From NCBI GenBank assembly GCA_021833045.1, contig JAKBGP010000150.1, positions 1 to 5,862 on the forward strand: a stretch of DNA of 5,862 nucleotides. Direction: 5' to 3'. The translations under genes were made by a program, and so were the position numbers. Below the pieces are notes generated by a model. It had not been told where the DNA came from. It saw only the letters and a list, made by a program, of their open reading frames with translations, and ran no database searches. Positions 1 to 5,478 of the stretch are shown here, piece after piece; the first letter of the stretch is position 1; each line of letters opens with the position of its first letter. The DNA is from Thermoplasmata archaeon. GTDB lineage: Archaea; Thermoplasmatota; Thermoplasmata; Thermoplasmatales; Thermoplasmataceae.

Positions 1-2
1 AA

Positions 3-620
3 GAAATGAAGAAATTTAAGTGGCCGGATGATTTCAAGGGACGCAATTTTCGGAATTTGAAATTCGCCATAGATTTTAACCTAGGTTTAATGTCAATAAA
101 AAGAGAGGCACTTATAAACAAATTACGGTTCCTCGAACGGGTTATCCAATCACCTGACATATTCATTTTCTTCTCAGGACTGAGCGACGGAAAGAACATC
201 GTGGTCGACGGGAGAGTATTAACTTTCATTCGGAGGCATGGCAATGAAGCAAGTATGACATTTGGTTCGTTCAAGGAAGTTGACCAGAAGAGAATCCAGT
301 TGTTAGAAAAAGGGATGAAGGACAAAATTGCAACAGTTGAATCTCTCGATAACCCGTTTACAAGAGATGCATTTTGGAATCTATTTTTTTGGGTAAAAAT
401 CGAAAAGTTATTGAGGGAACATCAGCCAAGAAGAGGAGTAATGCTTGCAGAAGGGGTCTCCTATTTGCGTTCAAAATACCGAAATGCACATCTTATCCCT
501 CCATTTTTTGCTTTTATATTCACGACCTATATGGTTTCGCCATTTCTTTCCAGAACGATATTCAAGACTTTTGAATGGCTCAGGTTTTCACGGCATTCTA
601 AAACTTTTAGGATTGTATAA
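3..620 (+). CDS. Family 2-type glycosyltransferase, C-terminal part (5' end outside window)
   Basis: Probably the C-terminal 205 codons or so of a GT2 (GT-A fold) glycosyltransferase that adds a sugar from an activated donor to a cell-surface glycan or lipid. Counting from the ATG at 6, residues 24-79 follow the pattern seen after the catalytic DxD core in GT2 proteins. There is an 'NLGLMSIKRE' stretch, then a helix ending in 'SPDIFIFFSGL' at about 48-58, then a 'DGRVLTFIRRHG' strand at 68-79, equivalent to the usual 'LTYYRxH' segment. Near the C-terminus, about 163-182, a hydrophobic stretch ('LIPPFFAFIFTTYMVSPFL') is flanked by basic residues and could be a membrane anchor. The nucleotide-binding N-terminal half and DxD motif are missing, and the frame is open to the left edge, so the ATG at 6 is probably internal. 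It ends in TAA at 618-620 and converges with the GT4 gene. Family call by pattern recognition only; donor and acceptor unknown. Confidence 0.6.
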   Translation, partial: EMKKFKWPDDFKGRNFRNLKFAIDFNLGLMSIKREALINKLRFLERVIQSPDIFIFFSGLSDGKNIVVDGRVLTFIRRHGNEASMTFGSFKEVDQKRIQLLEKGMKDKIATVESLDNPFTRDAFWNLFFWVKIEKLLREHQPRRGVMLAEGVSYLRSKYRNAHLIPPFFAFIFTTYMVSPFLSRTIFKTFEWLRFSRHSKTFRIV

Positions 621-708
621 AGTGGTCATGCTTATTTTTAGCACCTTGGAGTATTTTACATAACCATTAACTTTTATTTTGCAGGTCATGAAATCATTGT
701 AGGCTTTA

Positions 709-917
709 GAGCAAAACTCCTATTGAAATTCTATCTATCATTGGTATTTCAACAACTAGCCTGTTAAGTATGAAAGGCAGTGATTCTTCATAGCCTGGTG
801 CATTGTTGGCGAATTGAGGTCCGAACTCGCTTGGAGAAATGAGAAGAAGGCTTGAATTTGTGGGAAATGTTCTTTAACCTCTTCAAAAAGGCTATTGATA
901 CACCCAAGTGTTGTATT
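709..917 (-). pseudogene. Eroded minus-strand ORF, possibly an old transposase N-terminal region
   Basis: The interval 621-993 has no intact gene, but its minus strand carries protein-like sequence split over frames. One frame is open from 917 to 759 (53 codons) and reads with normal residue usage, including 'LFEEVKEHFPQIQAFF' and 'DLNSPTMHQAMKNHCLSYLTG', then a TAG at 756-758. A second frame, from about 765 to 709, continues with 'LVVEIPMIDRISIGVLL' before TAA at 706-708. Joined, these resemble a helical segment followed by a helix-turn-helix ('VVEIPMIDRISIG'), as in N-termini of some archaeal transposases. I do not recognise the family. Competing plus-strand fragments also exist, such as 'GELRSELAWRNEKKA' near 800-845, so direction is not certain. 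Best read as a dead gene fragment between two convergent glycosyltransferase genes. Confidence 0.3.
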
Positions 918-993
918 TTACGAGTTCAAAGTGAACAACTGAAACTCACTATTCACAATATGTTGAAGAGATCAAACAGCAGAAGTTATAAAA

Positions 994-2196
994 TCATAAA
1001 CAGTCATTTATTATATTCATTAACATAGAAGTTCTTTTTCCTTCGGTATATTCATATGCCACTCGTCTTGAATTTTCACTTAATTTTGAGAATAGCCCAT
1101 CATTTGTTAAAATTTTAACAATTCTATCAACTATCTCATCTATTGACATTACAGGAACTATGAAGCCGTTTTGTCCATCAATGATTATGCTCTTAAGAAC
1201 ACCGACGTCAAAGGCAACAGTAGGTGTACCGGAGGCTAATGATTCTAAAGCAACTGCAGGGAAGGGTTCTTCCCAAATTGAAGGTATGACAGTACACATA
1301 GACCGAGCAAGCAACGAACTGAACACATCTCTATCTATCACCCCAAGGAAATCGATAAAAGGTGACTTGTTTTTAAAATTACCAGTTGCAACAAAACTTA
1401 CATCAGGGTAATTCTTTTTTACAATTTCAGCAATTTTAAAGAATACTTCATATCCTTTGGCATAAACCTCCCCTCCGTAGTAACCTACTATTTTTTCGCG
1501 TGAAATATTCTTTGGTGAAAATTCTTCGGTATTTATCCCATTTGGCAGTATTTTAATTTTTTCAGCGGATATTCCATTTTTAATGAAATTTTCCCTCATC
1601 TGTGTTGTAAGTGCTATAATGTTTACGTTTGATGAATTAAGAAGCTCGATTCTTTTTTGCATTTTTCTACGAACGTTATTATTTTGGCTTAAAAACAATA
1701 CGAATAGATTAAAAATTCTAAATGCTAGTGACGTTGGTTGATCCGAATGTTTTAAGCAGTAACCGCAATCGTTAAGCATGAATCCGCTACATATCTCCCC
1801 TTTCCAATTAAGCAATGTTACCTTTGGACATATTGGCCACCATATGTGTACATAAACAATTATGTTCTTTTTTCTTACAGTTGCCGCTTTTACAATAGAG
1901 CAATCATAATCATACTGTGATATTATAATATCTGGGTTTTCTTTTTTTATAATTTTTTTATAATAGACGAAAGGTCGTATGAACGAATCTGAGGGATCGA
2001 GTCTAGACCTCCATTGTCCGGTTAGATATAAAATGGGTTTGAAAGACTTGGACTTATAGAAAGTTGCAATCACATTATGACCCACACTCTTCAGGAACCG
2101 AATAGTACTCCGAGCTACTATGGGTTCTCCTCCAGGCCACCCATGGTCTAAACTAGCAGTTACATAAAGAATCTTGAAATTTTTCTTAACAGTCAT
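994..2196 (-). CDS. GT4-type (GT-B fold) glycosyltransferase
   Basis: An intact 400-residue enzyme, the usual length for a GT4 retaining glycosyltransferase that moves a sugar from a nucleotide-sugar to a glycan or lipid at the cytoplasmic membrane face. The N-terminal Rossmann half begins 'KILYVTASLDHGWPGGEP' (8-25), with the glycine-rich acceptor loop at 20-24. The donor half starts around 'KILPNGINTEEFSP' (215-228). It has 'VGYYGG' and 'AKGYE' (237-250), and the signature 'EEPFPAVALESLASGTPTVAF' region from 309, in which Glu310 and Glu318 form the EX7E pair. A cysteine-rich insert, Cys123, Cys136, Cys144 and Cys147 after 'HIWWPICP', is also seen in a subset of GT4 enzymes and could bind metal or form a structural clamp. 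The start is fixed by GGTGA six bases upstream. It converges on the left glycosyltransferase and lies on the same strand as the dead transposase. Likely surface glycan assembly; donor and acceptor unknown. Confidence 0.9.
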   Translation of the reverse strand: MTVKKNFKILYVTASLDHGWPGGEPIVARSTIRFLKSVGHNVIATFYKSKSFKPILYLTGQWRSRLDPSDSFIRPFVYYKKIIKKENPDIIISQYDYDCSIVKAATVRKKNIIVYVHIWWPICPKVTLLNWKGEICSGFMLNDCGYCLKHSDQPTSLAFRIFNLFVLFLSQNNNVRRKMQKRIELLNSSNVNIIALTTQMRENFIKNGISAEKIKILPNGINTEEFSPKNISREKIVGYYGGEVYAKGYEVFFKIAEIVKKNYPDVSFVATGNFKNKSPFIDFLGVIDRDVFSSLLARSMCTVIPSIWEEPFPAVALESLASGTPTVAFDVGVLKSIIIDGQNGFIVPVMSIDEIVDRIVKILTNDGLFSKLSENSRRVAYEYTEGKRTSMLMNIINDCL

Positions 2197-2202
2197 TCAA
2201 TT

Positions 2203-2207
2203 TCACC
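2203..2207 (-). promoter_or_regulatory. Ribosome-binding site of the GT4 gene
   Basis: The minus strand reads GGTGA here, six bases before the ATG at 2194-2196. This matches the anti-Shine-Dalgarno end of archaeal 16S rRNA and supports that start over later in-frame codons. It also implies a leader on the transcript, unlike the methyltransferase gene to the right, which appears leaderless. Confidence 0.6.
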
Positions 2208-2239
2208 ATTGACTTTCTAAAAACTTCAATTAGTATTCC

Positions 2240-2273
2240 CTCTTTAATTTTCTTCTGCTAGTAAATTAAAGAG
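2240..2273. repeat. Perfect 11-bp inverted repeat upstream of the GT4 gene
   Basis: CTCTTTAATTT at 2240-2250 is mirrored exactly by AAATTAAAGAG at 2263-2273, with a 12-base spacer. It sits 44 bases before the GT4 start codon, where promoter or operator elements are expected. On the minus strand the distal arm reads CTCTTTAATTT and continues into AC, which could itself serve as a weak TATA-like element. It could be an operator, a hairpin in the leader, or a scar of an inserted element. The symmetry is certain; the function is not known. Confidence 0.55.
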
Positions 2274-2277
2274 ATTT

Positions 2278-2366
2278 CTTTATTTTTCATTTCTCATGGT
2301 TAATTTGCCTTCTCCCCTCAGATAAAAATGTACTGGCCTACCTAAATGATTTGACAACATTGTCAT
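2278..2366 (-). other. Short open frame between GT4 promoter and transposase remnant, probably non-coding
   Basis: The minus strand from 2366 has ATG followed by about 28 open codons ('MTMLSNHLGRPVHFYLRGEG...') ending in TAA at 2278-2280. It has no good ribosome-binding site, no recognisable motif, and follows immediately on the stop that ends the extended transposase frame. I treat it as chance or as more decayed mobile-element sequence. Nothing else was seen between the transposase remnant and the inverted repeat before the GT4 gene. Confidence 0.2.
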
Positions 2367-2513
2367 TTATGATTCGGCTGCCTTCAGAGACCGTGCGCCA
2401 AACATTTCCTGAAATACAAAATTAACGGTTCCCTTAAAGGTTAGCAATAGTCTCAATCTAAGAAAAAAACCATGCTTATTGATCTGCTCCAGCAGAATTT
2501 GGAACACTTTTCT
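2367..2513 (-). other. In-frame open extension downstream of the transposase stop
   Basis: After the TGA at 2514-2516 the same frame stays open for 48 codons ('RKVFQILLEQINKHGF', 'LLLTFKGTVNFVFQ', 'EMFGARSLKAAES') to TAA at 2367-2369. The stop would become Trp by one base change (TGG to TGA). This may be an old C-terminal extension or simply the IS's non-coding tail down to its left end. Residue usage is protein-like but I recognise no domain. The left boundary of the element may therefore lie near or beyond 2370. Confidence 0.3.
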
Positions 2514-3481
2514 TCAATTCTCATCTAATGTCACCTCAACTTCTTTCTTCTCGAATCTTTCCCTGAATGCTTTATCGTTCAGGAACTTCCTCCTGATCCT
2601 CACTGAGGATAACCAATGGATGAAGGTGGCCTGCATTCATTATAATCATAGAATGCCTTCTCAATGGCAATGGAAGCATCATTAAAGTCCCTGAACTCGT
2701 TTGGCCATATGTGATCTGTCTTGATTGAATTGTGGAATGATTCCATATCTACATTGTCCTCCGGAGTATGTTTCTGTATATATTCCAGCTTGATCCGCAG
2801 TAATTTAATGGTACTGCTGAACTCATGCGATGTGTACCGGGGACCGTTGTCCGTCCTCAGTACCAGACCTTCTGAAACTGTTCCATTGAATGCCATCAGG
2901 ACAGCGTTCTCCATGGATCTTATGGCACCCCCTGCCATACATGACCTGGAATAATGGTATCCCTGCCATTCCTTGGTGAAACAATCCTTGATGCACATCA
3001 GATAGGTCATTCCTGACTCAGTGGGAATGTAAGTGATATCGGTCTCCCAGAGCTGATCTGCTCCTTGTGGACGGAAGAGATTCCTGGCCTTTGTTCTCCC
3101 TCTGTGTTTTGAGGCGGGAAGGTTCAGATTGTTATCTTTCAGGGCCTTCCTGACAGTCTATCTATTGACATGGATGCCGGAATTCCTCAGTTTTGCCCGT
3201 ACTCCTCTGTACCCGTATGTTGGTATTTCTGATGTAATGACTTTGAATCTTTCTTTACTGGAAGTATCGATCCTCTGGAATCCTCCTTATATACCTTTAA
3301 CAGTATGTTATCTCTCTTATAACTGTCTAGACAATAAATGGAGCACGTCAACCTCCATGATCTGGACAACCGCTTTTCGCATGCCCTTTATGTATCTGTT
3401 CTTACTTATAATATTAACATCATGGTGTTCCAGTTCCGTGATGGCTCGGATCATATAGGATTCAGACCTGACTTCGCCTGC
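2514..3481 (-). pseudogene. IS3-family transposase (OrfB, rve integrase), decayed
   Basis: Once a DDE transposase that cut and joined IS ends. Reading from the right: 'TYGYRGVRAKLRNSGIHVNR' (about 3219-3161) is the HTH_21-type region. An in-frame TAG at 3158-3160 follows, then 'TVRKALKDNNLNLPASKHRGR', then the catalytic core. The core has 'ETDITYI' (Asp codon 3038-3040), 'RTDNGPRYTS' (Asp codon 2849-2851) and 'MESFHNSIKTD' (Glu codon 2741-2743). The last two acidic residues are 35 residues apart, the DD(35)E spacing of IS3. The frame then hits TGA at 2600-2602, but the neighbouring frame carries the normal tail 'RRKFLNDKAFRERFEKK' and ends at TGA 2514-2516. Upstream, stops at 3287, 3308 and 3317 with frame switching wreck the N-terminus. 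No separate OrfA was found. The element is G+C-richer than its surroundings, consistent with import. Inactive as written; end repeats were not securely identified. Confidence 0.88.
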
Positions 3482-3546
3482 CTATAGCACTACAAAATTC
3501 CGGAACCCAGCGTTTTACGGGTTTTTGCCATATATTCCGGTACGCC

Positions 3547-3568
3547 ATTGTAGTAATACTACTACAAT
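3547..3568. repeat. 9-bp perfect hairpin right of the IS3 remnant
   Basis: ATTGTAGTA (3547-3555) and TACTACAAT (3560-3568) are exact reverse complements around the four-base loop ATAC. The motif ACTACAA occurs once more, in direct orientation, at 3489-3495. ATTCCGG is repeated at 3497-3503 and 3534-3540. Short nested repeats beside a transposase gene suggest the right boundary or sub-terminal region of the element, but no matching copy was found on the left side. The short interval between the IS remnant and the methyltransferase promoter holds nothing else I can name. Confidence 0.5.
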
Positions 3569-3676
3569 TCTACTGTGTCACAACTAAAATTTATCCCAGA
3601 GAGTACTGACTTTTTTGAAACGTGTGGTGTTATGATTGGGCAAAGATAGGTTCAGATCGTGTGTGAAAGTAATTAC

Positions 3677-3690
3677 AAAAACATTTATTG
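3677..3690 (+). promoter_or_regulatory. Archaeal BRE/TATA-type promoter of the methyltransferase
   Basis: AAAA followed by CATTTATT (about 3677-3689) is a plausible purine-rich BRE plus A/T-rich TATA-like box. Its centre lies about 25 bases before the ATG at 3711. Archaeal transcription starts about 25 bases after the TATA centre, so the mRNA would begin at or next to the start codon. There is no ribosome-binding site between, which fits a leaderless transcript. Confidence 0.5.
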
Positions 3691-3710
3691 ACTATTGCGC
3701 TTGAACTTCT

Positions 3711-4535
3711 ATGAACACAAATCCAGGGGGGAGCCTCGGAGATAATAAATTTCCAATGCCGGAATTTCAGAAGTTAGACGATCTAAGCAACTTCCTGAGA
3801 AATTGCAGGGGTTATGACTATACTAATAATCTGGTAATTCCAGATTTGATATCCAACAAGAGAGTAGCCGAATTAGGGAGCGGGCATGGCTATATGACTA
3901 TTGAACTAAGCAGATATGCTTCAAAAATCGATGGTTACGACGTGGATAGAGACGGGATAAAGACCGCTATAAGACTGAGTTCTAAATTTGAAATTTCAAA
4001 TCTGAATTTTTATTTATTCAATGGATATCAAACAGATGCGTCAGATGGGAGTTATGAAACCGTATTGTCGTGTGATGTCATAGAACATGTGCCAGATCCA
4101 AATAGTTATCTTAAAGAATGTTATAGAATATTGGAAAAAAATGGGATGTTTATTCTTACAACTCCCAACGGCTTGATAGCTAAAAAAAAGGATTACATAA
4201 TAAAATCGCACTCTGATTATCACATAACTGAGTATTACCCAGCTGAATTAAATTCTATGTTAGCTAGCGCTGGATTCAGAGTAGAATTGTGGTATAGCAA
4301 AGTAAATACAGTTTCTCATGGATATAGATTATCGAATTATGAAAAGTTGAAATTGTATATATATTCTAAACTTGACAAAAGAACAAGAGATATTATGAAG
4401 ACTCTGTTAGAAAGGAAACCTAAGAAAATCGTGAATTGTGCAGATTCTTATAAAAACTATAAGGTTTTAGAAATGCCAATGGAAGAAATAAATGATGCAA
4501 ATTGTGATGTAATTATTATCGTAGCGAGAAAATAG
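3711..4535 (+). CDS. Class I SAM-dependent methyltransferase
   Basis: An intact 274-residue methyltransferase of the Methyltransf_11/23 type, transferring a methyl group from S-adenosylmethionine. Residues 52-60 ('VAELGSGHG') are motif I, the glycine-rich SAM loop. 'GYDVDRD' at 75-81 places Asp77 or Asp79 at the end of strand 2, where the ribose is bound. 'CDVIEHVPDP' at 121-130 is the typical motif around strand 4, and 'MFILTTPNG' at 146-154 is strand 5 and its loop. The C-terminal 100 residues or so (from 'HSDYHITEYYPAEL') are the usual lid and substrate-recognition region and do not identify the acceptor. The A+T-rich composition and the glycosyltransferase neighbours suggest O-methylation of a surface sugar (inference). 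A TATA box about 25 bases upstream supports this start. It stands alone: the next gene is about 510 bases away with its own promoter. Confidence 0.9.
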   Translation: MNTNPGGSLGDNKFPMPEFQKLDDLSNFLRNCRGYDYTNNLVIPDLISNKRVAELGSGHGYMTIELSRYASKIDGYDVDRDGIKTAIRLSSKFEISNLNFYLFNGYQTDASDGSYETVLSCDVIEHVPDPNSYLKECYRILEKNGMFILTTPNGLIAKKKDYIIKSHSDYHITEYYPAELNSMLASAGFRVELWYSKVNTVSHGYRLSNYEKLKLYIYSKLDKRTRDIMKTLLERKPKKIVNCADSYKNYKVLEMPMEEINDANCDVIIIVARK

Positions 4536-4550
4536 GCTGAATCAATCAAC

Positions 4551-4562
4551 TAGGATATCCTA
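4551..4562. repeat. 12-bp perfect palindrome after the methyltransferase gene
   Basis: TAGGATATCCTA is self-complementary and begins 16 bases after the methyltransferase stop codon. It has no loop and no following T tract, so it is not a convincing terminator. It may be chance or a protein-binding site. Confidence 0.35.
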
Positions 4563-4764
4563 ATAACATAAACTACAGAACAACTTAGGAACCTCACAAC
4601 TTTCAATGGGCTATATGGCAATTCTATACTACAAATTTTGCTGGTGCTCTAAAATTTATTATTCATGCCACTTTGAAAGTAAAGCAATCATAATTTTGAT
4701 ATTGAATAATCGTCACTTTTTCATGCATATGGCGAGATCTCAATGAATAACTCTGCATCAATTA

Positions 4765-4878
4765 TTAAAACACTACCAGAGATCTATTGCCTTCGGAATT
4801 TGCCCTGACTTGATTTTCGTATCCGCACCTTAGCGTATGTGCCTTAGAATGCCCAAACACTGATTCAGGACACACTTC
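4765..4878 (-). pseudogene. Possible zinc-ribbon remnant (TnpB-like)
   Basis: A 37-codon minus-strand frame reads 'EVCPESVFGHSKAHTLRC' and then 'GYENQVRANSEGNRSL' before TAA at 4765-4767. The arrangement 'CPE...GH.K.H.L.CGYENQ..AN' recalls the C-terminal zinc ribbon of IS200/IS605 TnpB proteins, in which a 'CGYE' knuckle is followed by an 'N-A' motif. Two of the four expected cysteines are absent, though a neighbouring frame restores one. No RuvC-like portion was seen. It is too short to assign firmly and could be chance. Confidence 0.2.
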
Positions 4879-4889
4879 TCATGATAATT

Positions 4890-4915
4890 TTAATTAAGGA
4901 ATTCCTCAAGCTTGA
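4890..4915. repeat. Three abutting perfect palindromes
   Basis: TTAATTAA (4890-4897), AGGAATTCCT (4897-4906) and TCAAGCTTGA (4906-4915) are each self-complementary, and neighbours share one base. Such tight clustering is unlikely by chance. It could be a binding platform or remnant repeat. The cores match common restriction sites, but the flanks show no vector sequence I recognise. Confidence 0.5.
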
Positions 4916-5000
4916 AAGCGAAGCATAGTTGTATCAAAAAAGCTGATGAAAATTGGTGTAAGTTGCATACGTGGTGATATTTCATTTAATATATCCTTCA

Positions 5001-5008
5001 TTATATAG
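5001..5008 (+). promoter_or_regulatory. TATA box of the DUF202 gene
   Basis: TTATATAG is a strong archaeal TATA-type box. Transcription would start about 25 bases after its centre, near 5029-5032, giving a leader of about 18-20 bases to the ATG at 5049. This argues against translation from the upstream in-frame ATG at 4971, which would lie before the promoter. A second A/T-rich stretch, TTTAATATAT at 4986-4995, is an alternative box. Confidence 0.5.
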
Positions 5009-5048
5009 TCACAACACATTATCATTTACGACCGTTAACAATGAAGAG

Positions 5049-5399
5049 ATGACCAAGGTCACCGATCACATGGCCAATGAGAGAACATACCTGGCGTGGG
5101 TGCGTACGGGCATAACCATAATGGCTCTCGGCTTTGTTGTGGCGAAATTCGGCATTATAATAAGGGAGCTCGTTCCCAATGCTCCTGCAACATCATATCA
5201 TCTGTCATCAGCCATAGGGATAGCGCTCGTGATTGCAGGCGGCTTCATGCAGGTGCTCGCACTTCGCAGTTTCCTCAGGAACAAGGCAAGCATTGAAAAT
5301 GGAACATTCCAGCCATCAACGGCTGGTGAGATTTCAGCAGGAATAATCACCCTGCTCATTGCCGTGCTGCTGATAGCTTATCTCGTCATAACTCTTTGA
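5049..5399 (+). CDS. DUF202 / YidH-type small membrane protein
   Basis: A 116-residue integral membrane protein of the DUF202 (COG2149, YidH-like) family. Its biochemical role is unknown. The family signature is at the N-terminus: 'DHMANERTYLAWVRTGI' at residues 6-22, matching the conserved 'D-x-L-A-N-E-R-T-x-L-A-W-x-R-T'. Three membrane spans follow, at about 19-37, 54-74 and 95-115, with a polar loop ('RNKASIENGTFQPS') between the second and third. The frame is open upstream to an ATG at 4971, which would add 26 residues. I prefer the ATG at 5049 because the family begins just before this signature and the TATA box lies at 5001-5008. Codons are G+C-richer than in the glycosylation genes to the left, so it looks like resident chromosome. 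It converges with the MFS gene, and a T tract follows its stop. Confidence 0.88.
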   Translation: MTKVTDHMANERTYLAWVRTGITIMALGFVVAKFGIIIRELVPNAPATSYHLSSAIGIALVIAGGFMQVLALRSFLRNKASIENGTFQPSTAGEISAGIITLLIAVLLIAYLVITL

Positions 5400-5405
5400 T
5401 TACAG

Positions 5406-5412
5406 TTTTTTT
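5406..5412 (+). terminator. T-tract terminator after the DUF202 gene
   Basis: A run of seven T lies a few bases after the stop codon, within the short gap to the convergent MFS gene. Archaeal RNA polymerase often terminates at T tracts without a hairpin, and no hairpin is seen here. Confidence 0.4.
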
Positions 5413-5478
5413 ATCCTCTAATCATTTTAGATAAGAATACCTGTTATCCTCCCGTGCCTTAAGTTTCGAGGAAGAGAT

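Larger units (their letters stand above)
4563..4996. other. Gene-free stretch, probably eroded sequence at an island edge
   Basis: No intact gene, RNA gene or long repeat was found. All six frames are broken frequently. The only protein-like piece is the minus-strand fragment at 4765-4878 described separately. There is a run of three abutting palindromes at 4890-4915. The stretch separates the A+T-rich glycosylation genes from the G+C-richer DUF202 and MFS genes, so it may mark the boundary of a variable region. Confidence 0.5.

Noticed and set aside
374..663. Two further plus-strand frames overlapping the GT2 C-terminus
   Set aside because: Low-complexity shadows of the glycosyltransferase frame with no independent start signal or motif.
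1160..1411. Plus-strand open frame of 83 codons inside the GT4 gene
   Set aside because: It is antisense to the conserved donor-binding half of the GT4 enzyme and has no recognisable motif; the constraint belongs to the minus strand.
3187..3369. A 60-codon minus-strand frame with its own ATG as a separate small gene
   Set aside because: Its left part is out of frame with the recognisable HTH_21 sequence; it is better read as a piece of the frameshifted transposase N-terminus.
2721..3458. Plus-strand open frames (77 and 109 codons) across the transposase
   Set aside because: They are antisense to the DDE core and the HTH region, which show clear family motifs on the minus strand.
2411..3511. 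AACGGTTCC near 2424 and GGAACC near 3502 as IS3 terminal inverted repeats
   Set aside because: The match is only about six bases without extension, too weak to define the element's ends.
3489..3568. Short repeats as a CRISPR array
   Set aside because: Repeats are only 7-9 bases, irregularly spaced and partly inverted; there are no cas genes nearby.
4041..4223. Minus-strand 60-codon frame inside the methyltransferase
   Set aside because: Antisense to the conserved 'DVIEHV' and 'TTPNG' region; no motif of its own.
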